From Methylocystis bryophila (lineage in GTDB: Bacteria > Pseudomonadota > Alphaproteobacteria > Rhizobiales > Beijerinckiaceae): DNA of 64,000 bases. Below the pieces are notes generated by a model, which had not been told where the DNA came from, did no database searches, and saw only the letters and a program-made list of their open reading frames with translations. A program made the position numbers and the translations under genes. Below are positions 1 through 8,703 of the stretch, one piece after another. The stretch lies in contig NZ_AP027149.1 of the NCBI RefSeq assembly GCF_027925445.1, positions 1,550,001 through 1,614,000 on the forward strand, in the 5' to 3' direction. Numbering within the stretch: the stretch's first letter is position 1; each line of letters begins with the position of its first letter.

Positions 1-2
1 TC

Positions 3-524
3 TCCTCGTCGCGGCCGCTGCGTATAGGAGCCTTTGGACGCTTCCACGAGCAGAAGGGTTTCGACCTTCTGATTGAAGCCTATCGAGCGGGGGCTTTTCA
101 CGGCGCTGGGCTGCTGATCGGCGGATTTGGAGAGGATGAAGCCTGGCTTCATGCGCTTGCTGCGGGCGCGCCTGGCCTCAGCTTCTATGGAAAAGTCGTG
201 GATGTTCCGGATTTCCTCTCGCGCTGCGACGTCGTCGCCATCCCCTCGCGCTGGGAGGCCGGCGGCCTCGTCAATATCGAGGCCCGCGAAGCCGGGCGTC
301 CCATCCTGGTCTCGCCGGTGGACGGCCTGCCCGAGCAGCTCGGCGCTGCGGGAAGGATCGTGGATTTCACCTCAGCCGACGCCGTCGCAAAAGCAATGGC
401 TTCGCTCGAACCCTCGACGCTCGCCGCCATGGCGAAGGCCGCGCGGGAATCGACGAAGAATTGCGGCGTCGCCCGCCAGTGTGAATGGGCGCAATTTCTG
501 GCGGGGACGGGCGCCGGGACGTAA
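3..524 (+). CDS. Glycosyltransferase, C-terminal part (5' truncated by window)
   Basis: The reading frame is open from the left edge and ends in TAA at 522-524, so only the last ~173 residues are present. The visible part is the C-terminal Rossmann half of a GT-B glycosyltransferase (GT4/Glycos_transf_1 type). It starts with GAFGRFHEQKGFDLLIEAY, typical of the nucleotide-sugar domain, and has the EAREAGRPILVSPVDGLPE segment, where the Glu-x7 motif that contacts the donor nucleotide usually lies. It probably transfers a sugar to a polysaccharide or lipid acceptor in the cytoplasm. Donor and acceptor cannot be told without the N-terminal half. It converges on the sensor kinase gene to its right. 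Confidence 0.75.
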   Translation, partial: SSSRPLRIGAFGRFHEQKGFDLLIEAYRAGAFHGAGLLIGGFGEDEAWLHALAAGAPGLSFYGKVVDVPDFLSRCDVVAIPSRWEAGGLVNIEAREAGRPILVSPVDGLPEQLGAAGRIVDFTSADAVAKAMASLEPSTLAAMAKAARESTKNCGVARQCEWAQFLAGTGAGT

Positions 525-633
525 AGGGCGGTCCGCCCAGTCGAGACATGCTCGCGTTCTTGCGAAGAGGATTCTCGCTCGATTCTGGGCGGGGCCGGGC
601 TTCAATCCCTTGAGCGCCCGCTCGCCCTGCAGC

Positions 634-2052
634 TCAGACGCCCGACATCTCGTGCGGTGTTTTCCTCGCCACGCGACGAATTTTCGGAAGCGCGATCTTG
701 AAGGTCGCGCCGCCCCCGGGGGTGTCTTCGACCCAGATGCGGCCGTTGAGCTTGGTTATCAACTCCTTGGCGATGGCTAGGCCAAGACCGGTTCCAGGCG
801 AGATTTCACTTTTTCGCCAGAAGGGCTCGAAGATCATCTCGCGATGCTCCTTGGCGACGCCTTCGCCGTGGTCGACCACCTCTATCACCGCGCCGTCCGT
901 GAGCTTAATCAAGACCGTGCCGCCCTTCGGTTCGGCGCGCACCGCGTTTTCGATGAGGTTCATCGCGACGCTCTCGACGGCCCAACGATAGGCGGGAATC
1001 ATTACAGGCTCTTCCGGCGCCTCGAGCGCCACGTGACGGTCTGCAGCAAGCGCAAGCGGCAGATAGTCTGCGGTCGTATCGAGCAGCACTTCCTGCAGAT
1101 TGATCTCAGGAGGCGACAAGCATCCATCCCGCTGCTCGATCTGCGCGAGCACCAGCAACTGCTCGAGAATGGTCTGAATGCGCTTCACGTCGCGCTCGAT
1201 GTCTCGCTTCAGGGGCGACTCCCCGAGAGTCTCGATTCGCCCACGAAGGATGGCGATCGGCGTGCGCAGCTCATGCGCGGAATTGGCGGTGAATCTTTTT
1301 TGCCGCGCCACTCCCTGTCTCAACCGGTCGAAGGCGGCGTTGACCGCATCGACGAAGGGAACGACCTCGGAAGGGACGTTTGCGGTTGAGGCTCTGTGGT
1401 GCAGATCGTTTACGTCGATCGCGGCGATCGTCGCCGCCGCCTCTCGCAGTGGCGCTAACCCGCTGCGCACCACAATCCAGGCGACGAGCGAAAGCACCAA
1501 GGCAAGCAGAAGGTAGGAGACGAAATTTTCCGGCGCCGCATACGCATGAAGCTGGAACAAAATGTCGTCCCAATGGAACTGACAACCGTAAACGATTGTG
1601 GCGAGGCGTCCGAGTTTTGTTTCTGTCGTGCGAATATAGCCGCGTGAATGTGGATCTGCATCACCCAGAAGGTGGAAAAGCGACCCAAAAACTTCAGCCT
1701 GGACAAAGACCTGTTGAAAGTGGGAGGCGAGCTCCTCGGATGAGCCCGCGGCGAGACGACCAGAGCGGAAATCGAAGACTGCGTATCGGAAATTTGGATT
1801 CGCCGCGAGATGCGCGCGTAACGCAGGGGTGAACTCGATTGCAAGCGTCCCGTCGCTTTGCCTATGCAGGGAATCGATCACGATGGCCCGAGCGCGCTTG
1901 GTCGTCCACACTTCCAACGCTAGTCGATGATCCCCGCCAAAGAAATAGCTGAAAGGAATCTGTACCGTGATCGGCGTCGTGAAGAAGGCGAGCATCGATC
2001 CGAGGATGCAAAAAAATATCAGATGGGAGGAAAGGGAGCGGAATCGGGTCAT
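634..2052 (-). CDS. Membrane sensor histidine kinase (two-component)
   Basis: This 472-residue protein has a membrane segment near residues 9-26, a periplasmic sensor region of about 145 residues, a second membrane segment near 177-196, a HAMP linker, then HisKA and HATPase domains. The phospho-acceptor is His260 in SAHELRTP. The N box contains Asn370 (NLIENA), the G1 box is VVDHGEG around 393-399, and GTGLGLAIAK at 421-430 is the G2 box. All catalytic boxes are intact. Its start overlaps the stop of the response regulator by 4 bp (ATGA), so the two are co-transcribed and translationally coupled. The sensor domain resembles nothing I can name. The pair is divergent from a TonB-receptor cluster, which suggests, but does not prove, that it senses the same ligand or metal. 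Confidence 0.9.
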   Translation of the reverse strand: MTRFRSLSSHLIFFCILGSMLAFFTTPITVQIPFSYFFGGDHRLALEVWTTKRARAIVIDSLHRQSDGTLAIEFTPALRAHLAANPNFRYAVFDFRSGRLAAGSSEELASHFQQVFVQAEVFGSLFHLLGDADPHSRGYIRTTETKLGRLATIVYGCQFHWDDILFQLHAYAAPENFVSYLLLALVLSLVAWIVVRSGLAPLREAAATIAAIDVNDLHHRASTANVPSEVVPFVDAVNAAFDRLRQGVARQKRFTANSAHELRTPIAILRGRIETLGESPLKRDIERDVKRIQTILEQLLVLAQIEQRDGCLSPPEINLQEVLLDTTADYLPLALAADRHVALEAPEEPVMIPAYRWAVESVAMNLIENAVRAEPKGGTVLIKLTDGAVIEVVDHGEGVAKEHREMIFEPFWRKSEISPGTGLGLAIAKELITKLNGRIWVEDTPGGGATFKIALPKIRRVARKTPHEMSGV

Positions 2053-2726
2053 GACTTGGATTTCGCCAGGACATAGCCAATTCCGCGGGCGGAGTGGATT
2101 TCGACGCCCGCGTCTCGCTCCTTTAGCCGTTGGCGCAGCCGCGACACGAGCATCTTCAACGCGTCGGACTGGACATTCTCCTCCAGGCCGTAAATCTGCT
2201 CCATGAGCGCGTGATGCGTCACGGCGCGACCCGCTCGCCGGACCAGGGCCTCGAGCAGCAGCATTTCCCGCTTGGTAGCGCTCAGCGGCTCGCCGCGCAC
2301 ATAGGCTTCGCAGCGGTTGAGCTCGAAGGAAAGCTCCGCGATCGTCACGGGCGGGAGATCAATCCCGCCAGGACGACGCAGACTCGCTCTTATCCGAGCC
2401 AGCAGCTCGTTGGGCTCGACGGGCTTGGTGAGATAGTCGTCGGCTCCCGCGTCGAGCCCATTGATGCGATCGTCGAGAGAGCGCAAAGCCGACATGACTA
2501 TGACGCGGATGCCGGGACGCGCGGCTCGAATTGTTGGCAACAGTGAGACCCCGTCGCCGTCGGGGAGCCGCCGGTCCAAAAGGACGAGCGGATAATCATG
2601 CGACATGACCGCTTCGAGCCCGTCCGCAAGCGTTCCGACCTGATCGGTGGCGTATCCGGCGCCGGCGAGCAGTCCGGCCAGTTGACCGGCTAGCTCGAAC
2701 TGATCTTCGACGATCAATATTCGCAT
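2049..2726 (-). CDS. OmpR-family response regulator
   Basis: From the start at MRILIVED the protein has 225 residues. It has a receiver domain (acidic Glu7/Asp8, phospho-acceptor Asp51 in LLDRRLPDGDG, Lys101 in LTKPVEP) and a C-terminal winged-helix DNA-binding domain ending in a typical GIGYVL strand-turn. An upstream in-frame start would add 25 residues of low-complexity sequence before the receiver, so the internal ATG at 2726 is preferred. It is the first gene of a leftward operon with the kinase. The 211 bp to its right hold the divergent promoters for it and for the DUF2946-like/TonB-receptor genes, which are likely targets. Confidence 0.9.
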   Translation of the reverse strand: MRILIVEDQFELAGQLAGLLAGAGYATDQVGTLADGLEAVMSHDYPLVLLDRRLPDGDGVSLLPTIRAARPGIRVIVMSALRSLDDRINGLDAGADDYLTKPVEPNELLARIRASLRRPGGIDLPPVTIAELSFELNRCEAYVRGEPLSATKREMLLLEALVRRAGRAVTHHALMEQIYGLEENVQSDALKMLVSRLRQRLKERDAGVEIHSARGIGYVLAKSKS

Positions 2727-2937
2727 TGGAAGGATTCCGCTGCGGACTCCGCTGCCGAAAGCATTGGAAGCCGGCGCGGGGAGGTGGAGTGGCCGGACCA
2801 TTATGGCGCGGTGTGGCCGTCGCGCAACACTCTTTCAAAAAAAGGAGTCTGCGCACGGGCCTTGGGCTGAGGTTACGTTGCAGTTACGCAGGGCTCGTAA
2901 CCCAAGCTTCAGCAGAATCTCCACATGGACCAATGAC

Positions 2938-3276
2938 GTGCGGCTCGTTCACCTCGTTTTTGCGCTCGCTCTGCTCATGCAGAGCCTGGCGTTCGCCGGC
3001 CCAGCGCCGGCGAGCGAGCGCACGGCGATTGGAGCGGATCGCGCCGCGGATTGCGGGCGGCGGGACGAAGGCCTTCCTGCCCCGCGGGAAGCACACCGCC
3101 ACGGATGCGCGGGATGCTTGCTTCACAATTGGGACGAGTCTCTCGACGTCCCGCGCGCCATATTCGCCCCGCCGCTTCTGCGCGTCCACGCGCTATTCTA
3201 TGGAGCCGCCTATCGGGCTCCGACCTCGATAGATCGAACGAGCCATTGTCGCGCCCGCGCGCCGCCCAAGGCCTAA
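2938..3276 (+). CDS. Small exported Cys/His protein, DUF2946-like
   Basis: From a GTG start this is a 112-residue protein with a hydrophobic N-terminal segment (VFALALLMQSLAFA) that looks like a signal peptide or anchor. A His-rich CxxC-type motif follows (HRHGCAGC), and the tail ends in an Arg-Ala-Pro-Pro motif. This architecture matches DUF2946-type proteins, often encoded beside copper- or other metal-linked TonB receptors. That family assignment is from memory of the pattern, not a search. A long in-frame extension upstream is possible but lacks the family's usual start. It lies 77 bp before the TonB receptor, on the same strand, so the two are probably co-transcribed. The ribosome-binding site is weak. 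Confidence 0.5.
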   Translation: MRLVHLVFALALLMQSLAFAGPAPASERTAIGADRAADCGRRDEGLPAPREAHRHGCAGCLLHNWDESLDVPRAIFAPPLLRVHALFYGAAYRAPTSIDRTSHCRARAPPKA

Positions 3277-3353
3277 TCCGCCAATAGCAGGCCCTCTCAA
3301 ACCGATCTCAGTCATTCCCAAAGCGGCTTCACGCTCCGCCTCGGAGTCCCATT

Positions 3354-5849
3354 ATGCCTCGCTCGTCCCTTCTTCGCGGAGCGTCGCTTTGCGCGCTCGC
3401 CCTCCTCTCCACCCCCTCGTTCGCCCAACAGAATCTGCCAACGATCGAAATCCGCCGTGCCCAGCAGATCCGCGTTCAGACGCCGCACGCACAGACGCGA
3501 TCCGGCGGAGGCGCGCGGCATGCGCAATTGTCGTCTTCTCCATCGGGCGTGTCGGGAGCGCCGGCGCCCTCGACGGTAGTGCAACCCCAGCAGTTCGCTC
3601 CCGGATTCAGTCCCGCGCGCGCGGCGTTGCCAATCTACCGCGATCCGCCGGGAGAGACGGTTACGACCGTGAACCACAAGTTTCTCGAACCCACACCGAT
3701 GTACTCGGTGCAGGAGATGCTGCAGTATAGCCCCGGGGTTCAGGTACAGGCCGGAAACAATTCTCGCGACGTCAACATCTCTATCCGAGGGTCGGGTAAT
3801 CGCTATGGCGTTGGGTTTCCGTTAGGCATCCGCAACATCATGATGTACGAAGACGGCTTCCCGATCGTCACGGCGGATGGCGTCGGAAGAGCCGACATGC
3901 TCGATCCCCATGCGTTCAGCGCCGTCGACGTTTATCGCGGTCCGTCATCCGCCCTCTTCGGCAATTATGCCCTTTTTGGCGCGATCAACTATCGAACCTT
4001 CTCTGGCGCCGAAATCGACGGGGTGGAGACCGGATCCGAATTCGGCAGCTTCGGCTACAGCGATAATTTTGTCCGCGCCGGCAAGAGATATTCGACCCGG
4101 ACAATCGGGGATATCGACATCTCCTTGTTCGCCTCCGATGCGCGCGGCGACGGTTATCTCGCTCGCAACTCTTATGAAATGGATCAGGCGAGGGTGTTGG
4201 CGACCTGGACGCCGACTCCAAGCGACCGCTTCACGCTGAAACTCATCTTCAACAACAGCTTTTCCACCTTCATGAACAGAGAGTCTCAAAATCAGTATTA
4301 CTGGAATCCTTTCGGAAAAACCTTCGACTGCTCGGTCGCGGCTGTGGCCAACGCACCTTTCTGTAACAACCTCAATGTGCCGGCGAATGGACTCTTCACG
4401 TCGATCAGAGCGCCCCTCGTCAATCAAAGCGTGTGGCAATTGGGATCGCATCTCCATGCGCCGCGAGAGATCGCGGGGGCCCGCTGGGAGCATGATTTCG
4501 ATAACAATACGACCTTGCGATCTCAATTCACCTACGACTACTACGACTTCGCCAGCGGGACCTGGCCACCCCCGAAAGTCGGTCCCGCGGTTCTCGGCGG
4601 GCTCGGCGGTCCGGTCGCGATCAGAGGCCCATCGGTCGGCATAAGCGCGACAACCGATTTGACGAGCCGCACGACGTTGCTTGGCCTGCCCGCGACCCTG
4701 TTTCTACAAGGCTTCTACGACAATGTGAAAAGCGCGAATCCGTTGTCCAACCAAGTCCCGAACACGTGGAATTGGGGTGCGCTCGGAGGGCCCGTCGGCA
4801 TGATCGACTCTTATACGTCGAACACCAGTCTTCGCGCCCGCGAAGAGATCGCTCTGACTCCGCAGATGACCGCCGTGATGGGAATGAGCTCCAATTGGAA
4901 CCGAGTGTGGGGCGTCTACACCGTTTACAATTTTGCGGCGAACGGAGCCGTGACGCGGCCTACGGCGGTTGCCGCCGACAACGACTATTGGAACACGGCG
5001 CCCGAGGCGTCGCTGACGTATCGCATCACTCCGGAAGTGCAACTTCGCGGTCGCTATGCGGCGGGCTATTCGACTCCGGCGTTCGTTTACCTCACGACGA
5101 CGCAAAATGGCGCGGGAAACAATTCGACGCTAAAGGCCCAGACTAACATGGGGGTCGATTTGGGCGTCGATTGGACGCCGAGGGAAGACCTACTCGTAAG
5201 CCTCATAGGCTATAACGAGTGGTACCGAAACGAGATTCTCACGCTCTCCAACGCTCTTATCAACTACCAAGAAAATGTGCCGGCATCCATGCATCGCGGC
5301 GCCGAGATCACTCTTGATTGGAGATTTCATGAAGGCTGGCGCCTCCTCGCGGCCTATTCATACACCGATCAGTTCTTCACAAACTACTGGGATAATCTCG
5401 GACCATTCAAGGGACGATTCGTATATTACAATCGAGCTGGAAATCAAATTCCAAACGTCTCCCCGCAAACTCTCACGGGTCGAATGGGATATGATGTGCC
5501 GAACGGCCAGTTGAAGGGACTCGGCGCTTACGTCGAATATATCTACAAGGCAGGCTACACGATCGACAACGCCAATTTTACGTCGCTGCCTAGCTATGGT
5601 CTCGTCAATTTCAACGTTCACTACAGTCCTGAAATTCATGACAGCTACCTGAAGCACATCGAAATGTATCTCAACTTGAACAATGCCTTCAACCACAACT
5701 ATATCGCGGGCTCCTTTGTGATGAGCAACACGCTGCTCGCCGGAACGGCGATCCAGACGCCCGCGATTTTGTTGTCGACGGCCCAAGGAGCCGGGATTCT
5801 CGCCGGGCAGCCGCGGTCGCTCGTAGGGGGCGTCAAGTTCAAATTCTGA
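3354..5849 (+). CDS. TonB-dependent outer-membrane receptor
   Basis: This is an 831-residue protein with a signal peptide (LLRGASLCALALLSTPSFAQ), a probable TonB box just after it (LPTIEIR), a plug domain and a long beta-barrel. The plug runs roughly residues 100-220 (YSVQEMLQYSPGVQV, then SIRGSGNR, then VYRGPSSALFGNYALFGAINY). The protein ends in aromatic Phe (FKF), as outer-membrane barrels do. A GGAG lies about 10 nt before the ATG. Such receptors import metal chelates or cobalamin at the expense of the TonB complex. The neighbours (DUF2946-like protein upstream, HMA-domain protein and family 5 periplasmic binding protein downstream) point to a metal or metal-peptide chelate such as a chalkophore. 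The ligand is inference. No FecI/FecR-type regulators are adjacent. Confidence 0.9.
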   Translation: MPRSSLLRGASLCALALLSTPSFAQQNLPTIEIRRAQQIRVQTPHAQTRSGGGARHAQLSSSPSGVSGAPAPSTVVQPQQFAPGFSPARAALPIYRDPPGETVTTVNHKFLEPTPMYSVQEMLQYSPGVQVQAGNNSRDVNISIRGSGNRYGVGFPLGIRNIMMYEDGFPIVTADGVGRADMLDPHAFSAVDVYRGPSSALFGNYALFGAINYRTFSGAEIDGVETGSEFGSFGYSDNFVRAGKRYSTRTIGDIDISLFASDARGDGYLARNSYEMDQARVLATWTPTPSDRFTLKLIFNNSFSTFMNRESQNQYYWNPFGKTFDCSVAAVANAPFCNNLNVPANGLFTSIRAPLVNQSVWQLGSHLHAPREIAGARWEHDFDNNTTLRSQFTYDYYDFASGTWPPPKVGPAVLGGLGGPVAIRGPSVGISATTDLTSRTTLLGLPATLFLQGFYDNVKSANPLSNQVPNTWNWGALGGPVGMIDSYTSNTSLRAREEIALTPQMTAVMGMSSNWNRVWGVYTVYNFAANGAVTRPTAVAADNDYWNTAPEASLTYRITPEVQLRGRYAAGYSTPAFVYLTTTQNGAGNNSTLKAQTNMGVDLGVDWTPREDLLVSLIGYNEWYRNEILTLSNALINYQENVPASMHRGAEITLDWRFHEGWRLLAAYSYTDQFFTNYWDNLGPFKGRFVYYNRAGNQIPNVSPQTLTGRMGYDVPNGQLKGLGAYVEYIYKAGYTIDNANFTSLPSYGLVNFNVHYSPEIHDSYLKHIEMYLNLNNAFNHNYIAGSFVMSNTLLAGTAIQTPAILLSTAQGAGILAGQPRSLVGGVKFKF

Positions 5850-5909
5850 TCCTTCCTGGCGTCGCGTCGCCGCTTTTGCGCGACGCGACTTGGAAATGTG
5901 GAGAGAGAG

Positions 5910-6812
5910 ATGGCGATCGTTCTGTTCGTGGAGAAAATGTATTGCAGCGGCTGCGCTCAGCATGTCCTCGAAGCGACGCGCGCGCTTCTTCCGGAGGCCG
6001 ATGTTTCAATCGAGCTCTCCTGCAAGCAAGTCGTGGTCGATCCCGCCCCCGCGGATCCGCGTCGGCTCGTCGACGCCATCGCCGGGGCCGGATATGACGC
6101 CCGCATCTTGCGGCAAGAAGTCGACGCCGACTTTCTTGCCCGGCGATCCGCAGCCCGGGCCCGGCTGGACGGCCTGGCGAAACCCGGGCGCGATCCCGCA
6201 GATTCTACCGGCGCGGAGTGGTTCCGCTATGTTTACGCCGCGGCCGGCGAGGATCCGGCGCAAGTGCCCTGGGCGCGGCTTGCGCCGCATCCCTTGCTGG
6301 CCGCCTGGCTAGCGAGCAACGACTCCCTGACCGGGCTGCGCGCGCTCGATGTCGCCTGCGGGCTTGGCGACAACGCCGAAGCGCTTGCGGCGGCCGGCGC
6401 CGAAACGACCGCTTTCGATTATGCCGAACGCGCGATCGCATGGGCGAGGCAGCGCTTTCCCGAGAGCGCCGTTCGCTACGCGGTCGCCGACCTCTTCGAC
6501 CTGCCGCCGGAGTGGGAGGGCGCTTTCGATCTCGTGCACGAATGCGCCACGCTGCAGACTTTTACGCCGGAGCAGCTTCCTTCGGCGGCGGCGGCGCTGG
6601 CGAGGCTTGTCGCGCCGAGGGGCCGGCTCCTCGTCATCACGGCGGCTCGAGAGGAAGAAGAGCCGCAGACCACGCCTTGGCGGCCTCTCTCGCGTCAAGA
6701 GATCGAAGGACTCGCCGTCGACGGTCTCGGTCTTGAGACGCTTCACGATATTCCCGCGACCAGCCCCTCCGGCGCGAGGCTTTGGCGCGCGCTGCTGCGC
6801 AGACGCGAATGA
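5910..6812 (+). CDS. Heavy-metal-associated (HMA) domain fused to SAM methyltransferase
   Basis: This 300-residue protein has two parts. Residues 1-68 form an HMA ferredoxin-like domain with the metal-binding MxCxxC motif (Met10, Cys12, Cys15 in MYCSGC). Residues ~140-300 form a class I methyltransferase with SAM-binding motif I LDVACGLGDNAEAL and a TPMT-like FDLVHECATLQ motif after it. The ATG at 5910 is chosen because GGAG sits 6 nt before it; a GTG four codons upstream is less likely. It lies 60 bp after the TonB receptor and 37 bp before the solute-binding protein, so it is probably in their operon. HMA domains usually occur in copper chaperones, CopA and MerA, so the fusion is unusual. 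A metal-triggered or metal-chelate-directed methylation is inference only. Confidence 0.8.
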   Translation: MAIVLFVEKMYCSGCAQHVLEATRALLPEADVSIELSCKQVVVDPAPADPRRLVDAIAGAGYDARILRQEVDADFLARRSAARARLDGLAKPGRDPADSTGAEWFRYVYAAAGEDPAQVPWARLAPHPLLAAWLASNDSLTGLRALDVACGLGDNAEALAAAGAETTAFDYAERAIAWARQRFPESAVRYAVADLFDLPPEWEGAFDLVHECATLQTFTPEQLPSAAAALARLVAPRGRLLVITAAREEEEPQTTPWRPLSRQEIEGLAVDGLGLETLHDIPATSPSGARLWRALLRRRE

Positions 6813-6849
6813 TCGCCACGCCCGGCTCGGCAAAAAAGGGGAAACTGAG

Positions 6850-8703
6850 ATGATTCCGAAAAACTGTGCTGGGCTCGTCAACGCGCCAGTGACGCTCTTC
6901 GCCGCGCTTCTGTTCGTCTCGCTGGGCTCCTCCGCCTTATGCGCGCAGAACTCGCCGCCGCCACCGGGTCAAAATGGTCTTGCGATGGTCGGCTCTCCCG
7001 CCTTGCCGGCGAGTTTCGATCACCTGCCTTACGTCAATCCTGACGCGCCAAAAGGGGGCCGGTTACGCCTCGGCATGGTGGGGACGTTCGAAAATCTCAA
7101 CCGCTTCAATATCAAGCTTCTGCGCGCGCCGCTGTTTCTATTGGGCGCGGTGCAGGAAAGCCTCATGGAGCGCTCGCAGGACGAGGCGAAAACCTATTAT
7201 GGAGTCATCGCGCAATCGGTCGAGTTCGACGAGGCGCGAAAGCGTCTCACTTTCCGACTTAATCCCCGCGCGCATTTCTCCGATGGCGCGCCGATCACCT
7301 CGGCGGACGTAATTTTCAGCTTCGATCTCTTAAAAGACAAGGGACCGCCGCAACAGCGCGTCGAGCTCAGCCTCGTCAAGAACGCCGAGGCGCTCGATGC
7401 GCATACGATTCGATTCACGCTCCCCGACGCATATGATGCCGAGCTGCCCCTTCGTTTGGCGGCGCTGCCGGTTCTGCCGAAGCATGCAATCGATGTCGGG
7501 CGCTTTGCCGAGGCGACGCTCACGCCGCCGTTAGGTTCCGGCGCCTATGTCGTGGCGGAGGTGAAGGTCGGCGAACGTCTCGTGTTGCGTCGCGATCCCA
7601 GTTACTGGGCCAAGGACCTTCCGATGCGCCGGGGGCTGTTCAATTTCGACGAGATTGACATCGACTACTACAAAGACGCCGATACGCTGTTCGAGGCTTT
7701 CAAAGCTGGGCTTGTCGACTTCAGGGAGGAGACGAGCGCGAGCCGTTGGGCTTCTGGTTACGACTTTCCCGCGTTCACGGCCGGCCGCGTTGTGAAGGAG
7801 GCGATCAAGCCGGGGAGGCCCATCGGGATGGAGGGGTTCGCCTTCAACCTCCGCAAAGAGACGTTTCGTGACGTCCGCGTGCGCGAGGCGCTCAGCTTGA
7901 TGCTCGATTTTGAGTGGATCAACCGGAACTATAATTTCGGCCTCTACACACGAACGAAGAGCTATTTCGATGACAGTCCGTATTCGTCATCGGATCGGCC
8001 CGCCAGCGCCGCCGAGCGCGCTCTGCTGTTACGCTTCCCCGGAGCGGTGCGCGAAGACATATTGGAAGGCCGCTGGATTCCGCCGGTGCACGACGGCGCA
8101 TCGCGCGACAGAGAGCTTGTTCGCCGGGCGCAAGCCTTGCTGGCCGGGGCTGGCTACAGGCTCTCTGATGCCGGACTCGTCAAGGACGGCGCCCCGCTCC
8201 GTTTCGAGATTCTCGTTCGCAGCCGTGACGAGGAGCGTCTGGCCTTGCATTTCGCCGCCTCCCTGAAAAAGATTGGCGTGGACGCGCAAGTGCGGTCGCA
8301 AGAACCCGCTCAATATAATCGCCGCCGCCAGCAATTCGACTATGACATGCTGATCGGACAATGGCTGACCGTCGCTCAGCCTGGCGGCGAGCAGAGATCG
8401 CACTGGGACGAGATTTCCGCAGCCGGCTCAGGATCGGCCGATCTCGCAGGCGCCGCCTCGCCCGTGGTCCAGGCGCTGATCGACGCGCTCGTTGCGGCGC
8501 GCAGCGAGGAGGCGCTCGAAACCGCCGCACGCGCGCTCGACCGGGTGCTGCTGTCGGGCTTCTACTTCATTCCGTTGTATCATGCGACGGAGATCAGGAC
8601 CGCGCATGCGCCCGAGCTCAAGCATGCGCGAAACCCCGCCTTCCCCATGTACCCCTTCGGCATGTTGCTCGATAATTGGTGGTTCGAGAGCGAGCCGCGG
8701 TAG
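6850..8703 (+). CDS. Periplasmic solute-binding protein, family 5 (YejA-like)
   Basis: This 617-residue protein starts at an ATG preceded by AGGGGA. It has a signal peptide (about residues 1-32, ending SSALCAQ) and the family 5 extracellular solute-binding fold. YejA-like signatures include the YVNPDAPKGG segment near the mature N-terminus, then GTFENLN, and the FHHATEI-like stretch near the C-terminus. The frame stays open far upstream, but that part overlaps the methyltransferase gene and is not coding. Members bind oligopeptides or peptide-like chelates for ABC import, but no ABC permease or ATPase genes follow. Methanobactin-binding MbnE proteins belong to this broad family, which makes a copper-peptide ligand attractive here; the sequence alone does not show it. 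Confidence 0.88.
   Translation: MIPKNCAGLVNAPVTLFAALLFVSLGSSALCAQNSPPPPGQNGLAMVGSPALPASFDHLPYVNPDAPKGGRLRLGMVGTFENLNRFNIKLLRAPLFLLGAVQESLMERSQDEAKTYYGVIAQSVEFDEARKRLTFRLNPRAHFSDGAPITSADVIFSFDLLKDKGPPQQRVELSLVKNAEALDAHTIRFTLPDAYDAELPLRLAALPVLPKHAIDVGRFAEATLTPPLGSGAYVVAEVKVGERLVLRRDPSYWAKDLPMRRGLFNFDEIDIDYYKDADTLFEAFKAGLVDFREETSASRWASGYDFPAFTAGRVVKEAIKPGRPIGMEGFAFNLRKETFRDVRVREALSLMLDFEWINRNYNFGLYTRTKSYFDDSPYSSSDRPASAAERALLLRFPGAVREDILEGRWIPPVHDGASRDRELVRRAQALLAGAGYRLSDAGLVKDGAPLRFEILVRSRDEERLALHFAASLKKIGVDAQVRSQEPAQYNRRRQQFDYDMLIGQWLTVAQPGGEQRSHWDEISAAGSGSADLAGAASPVVQALIDALVAARSEEALETAARALDRVLLSGFYFIPLYHATEIRTAHAPELKHARNPAFPMYPFGMLLDNWWFESEPR

Noticed and set aside
6349..6849. Long N-terminal extension of the solute-binding protein frame
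   Set aside because: It overlaps the methyltransferase gene in another frame, is Arg/Pro-rich, and the true start has its own ribosome-binding site and signal peptide.
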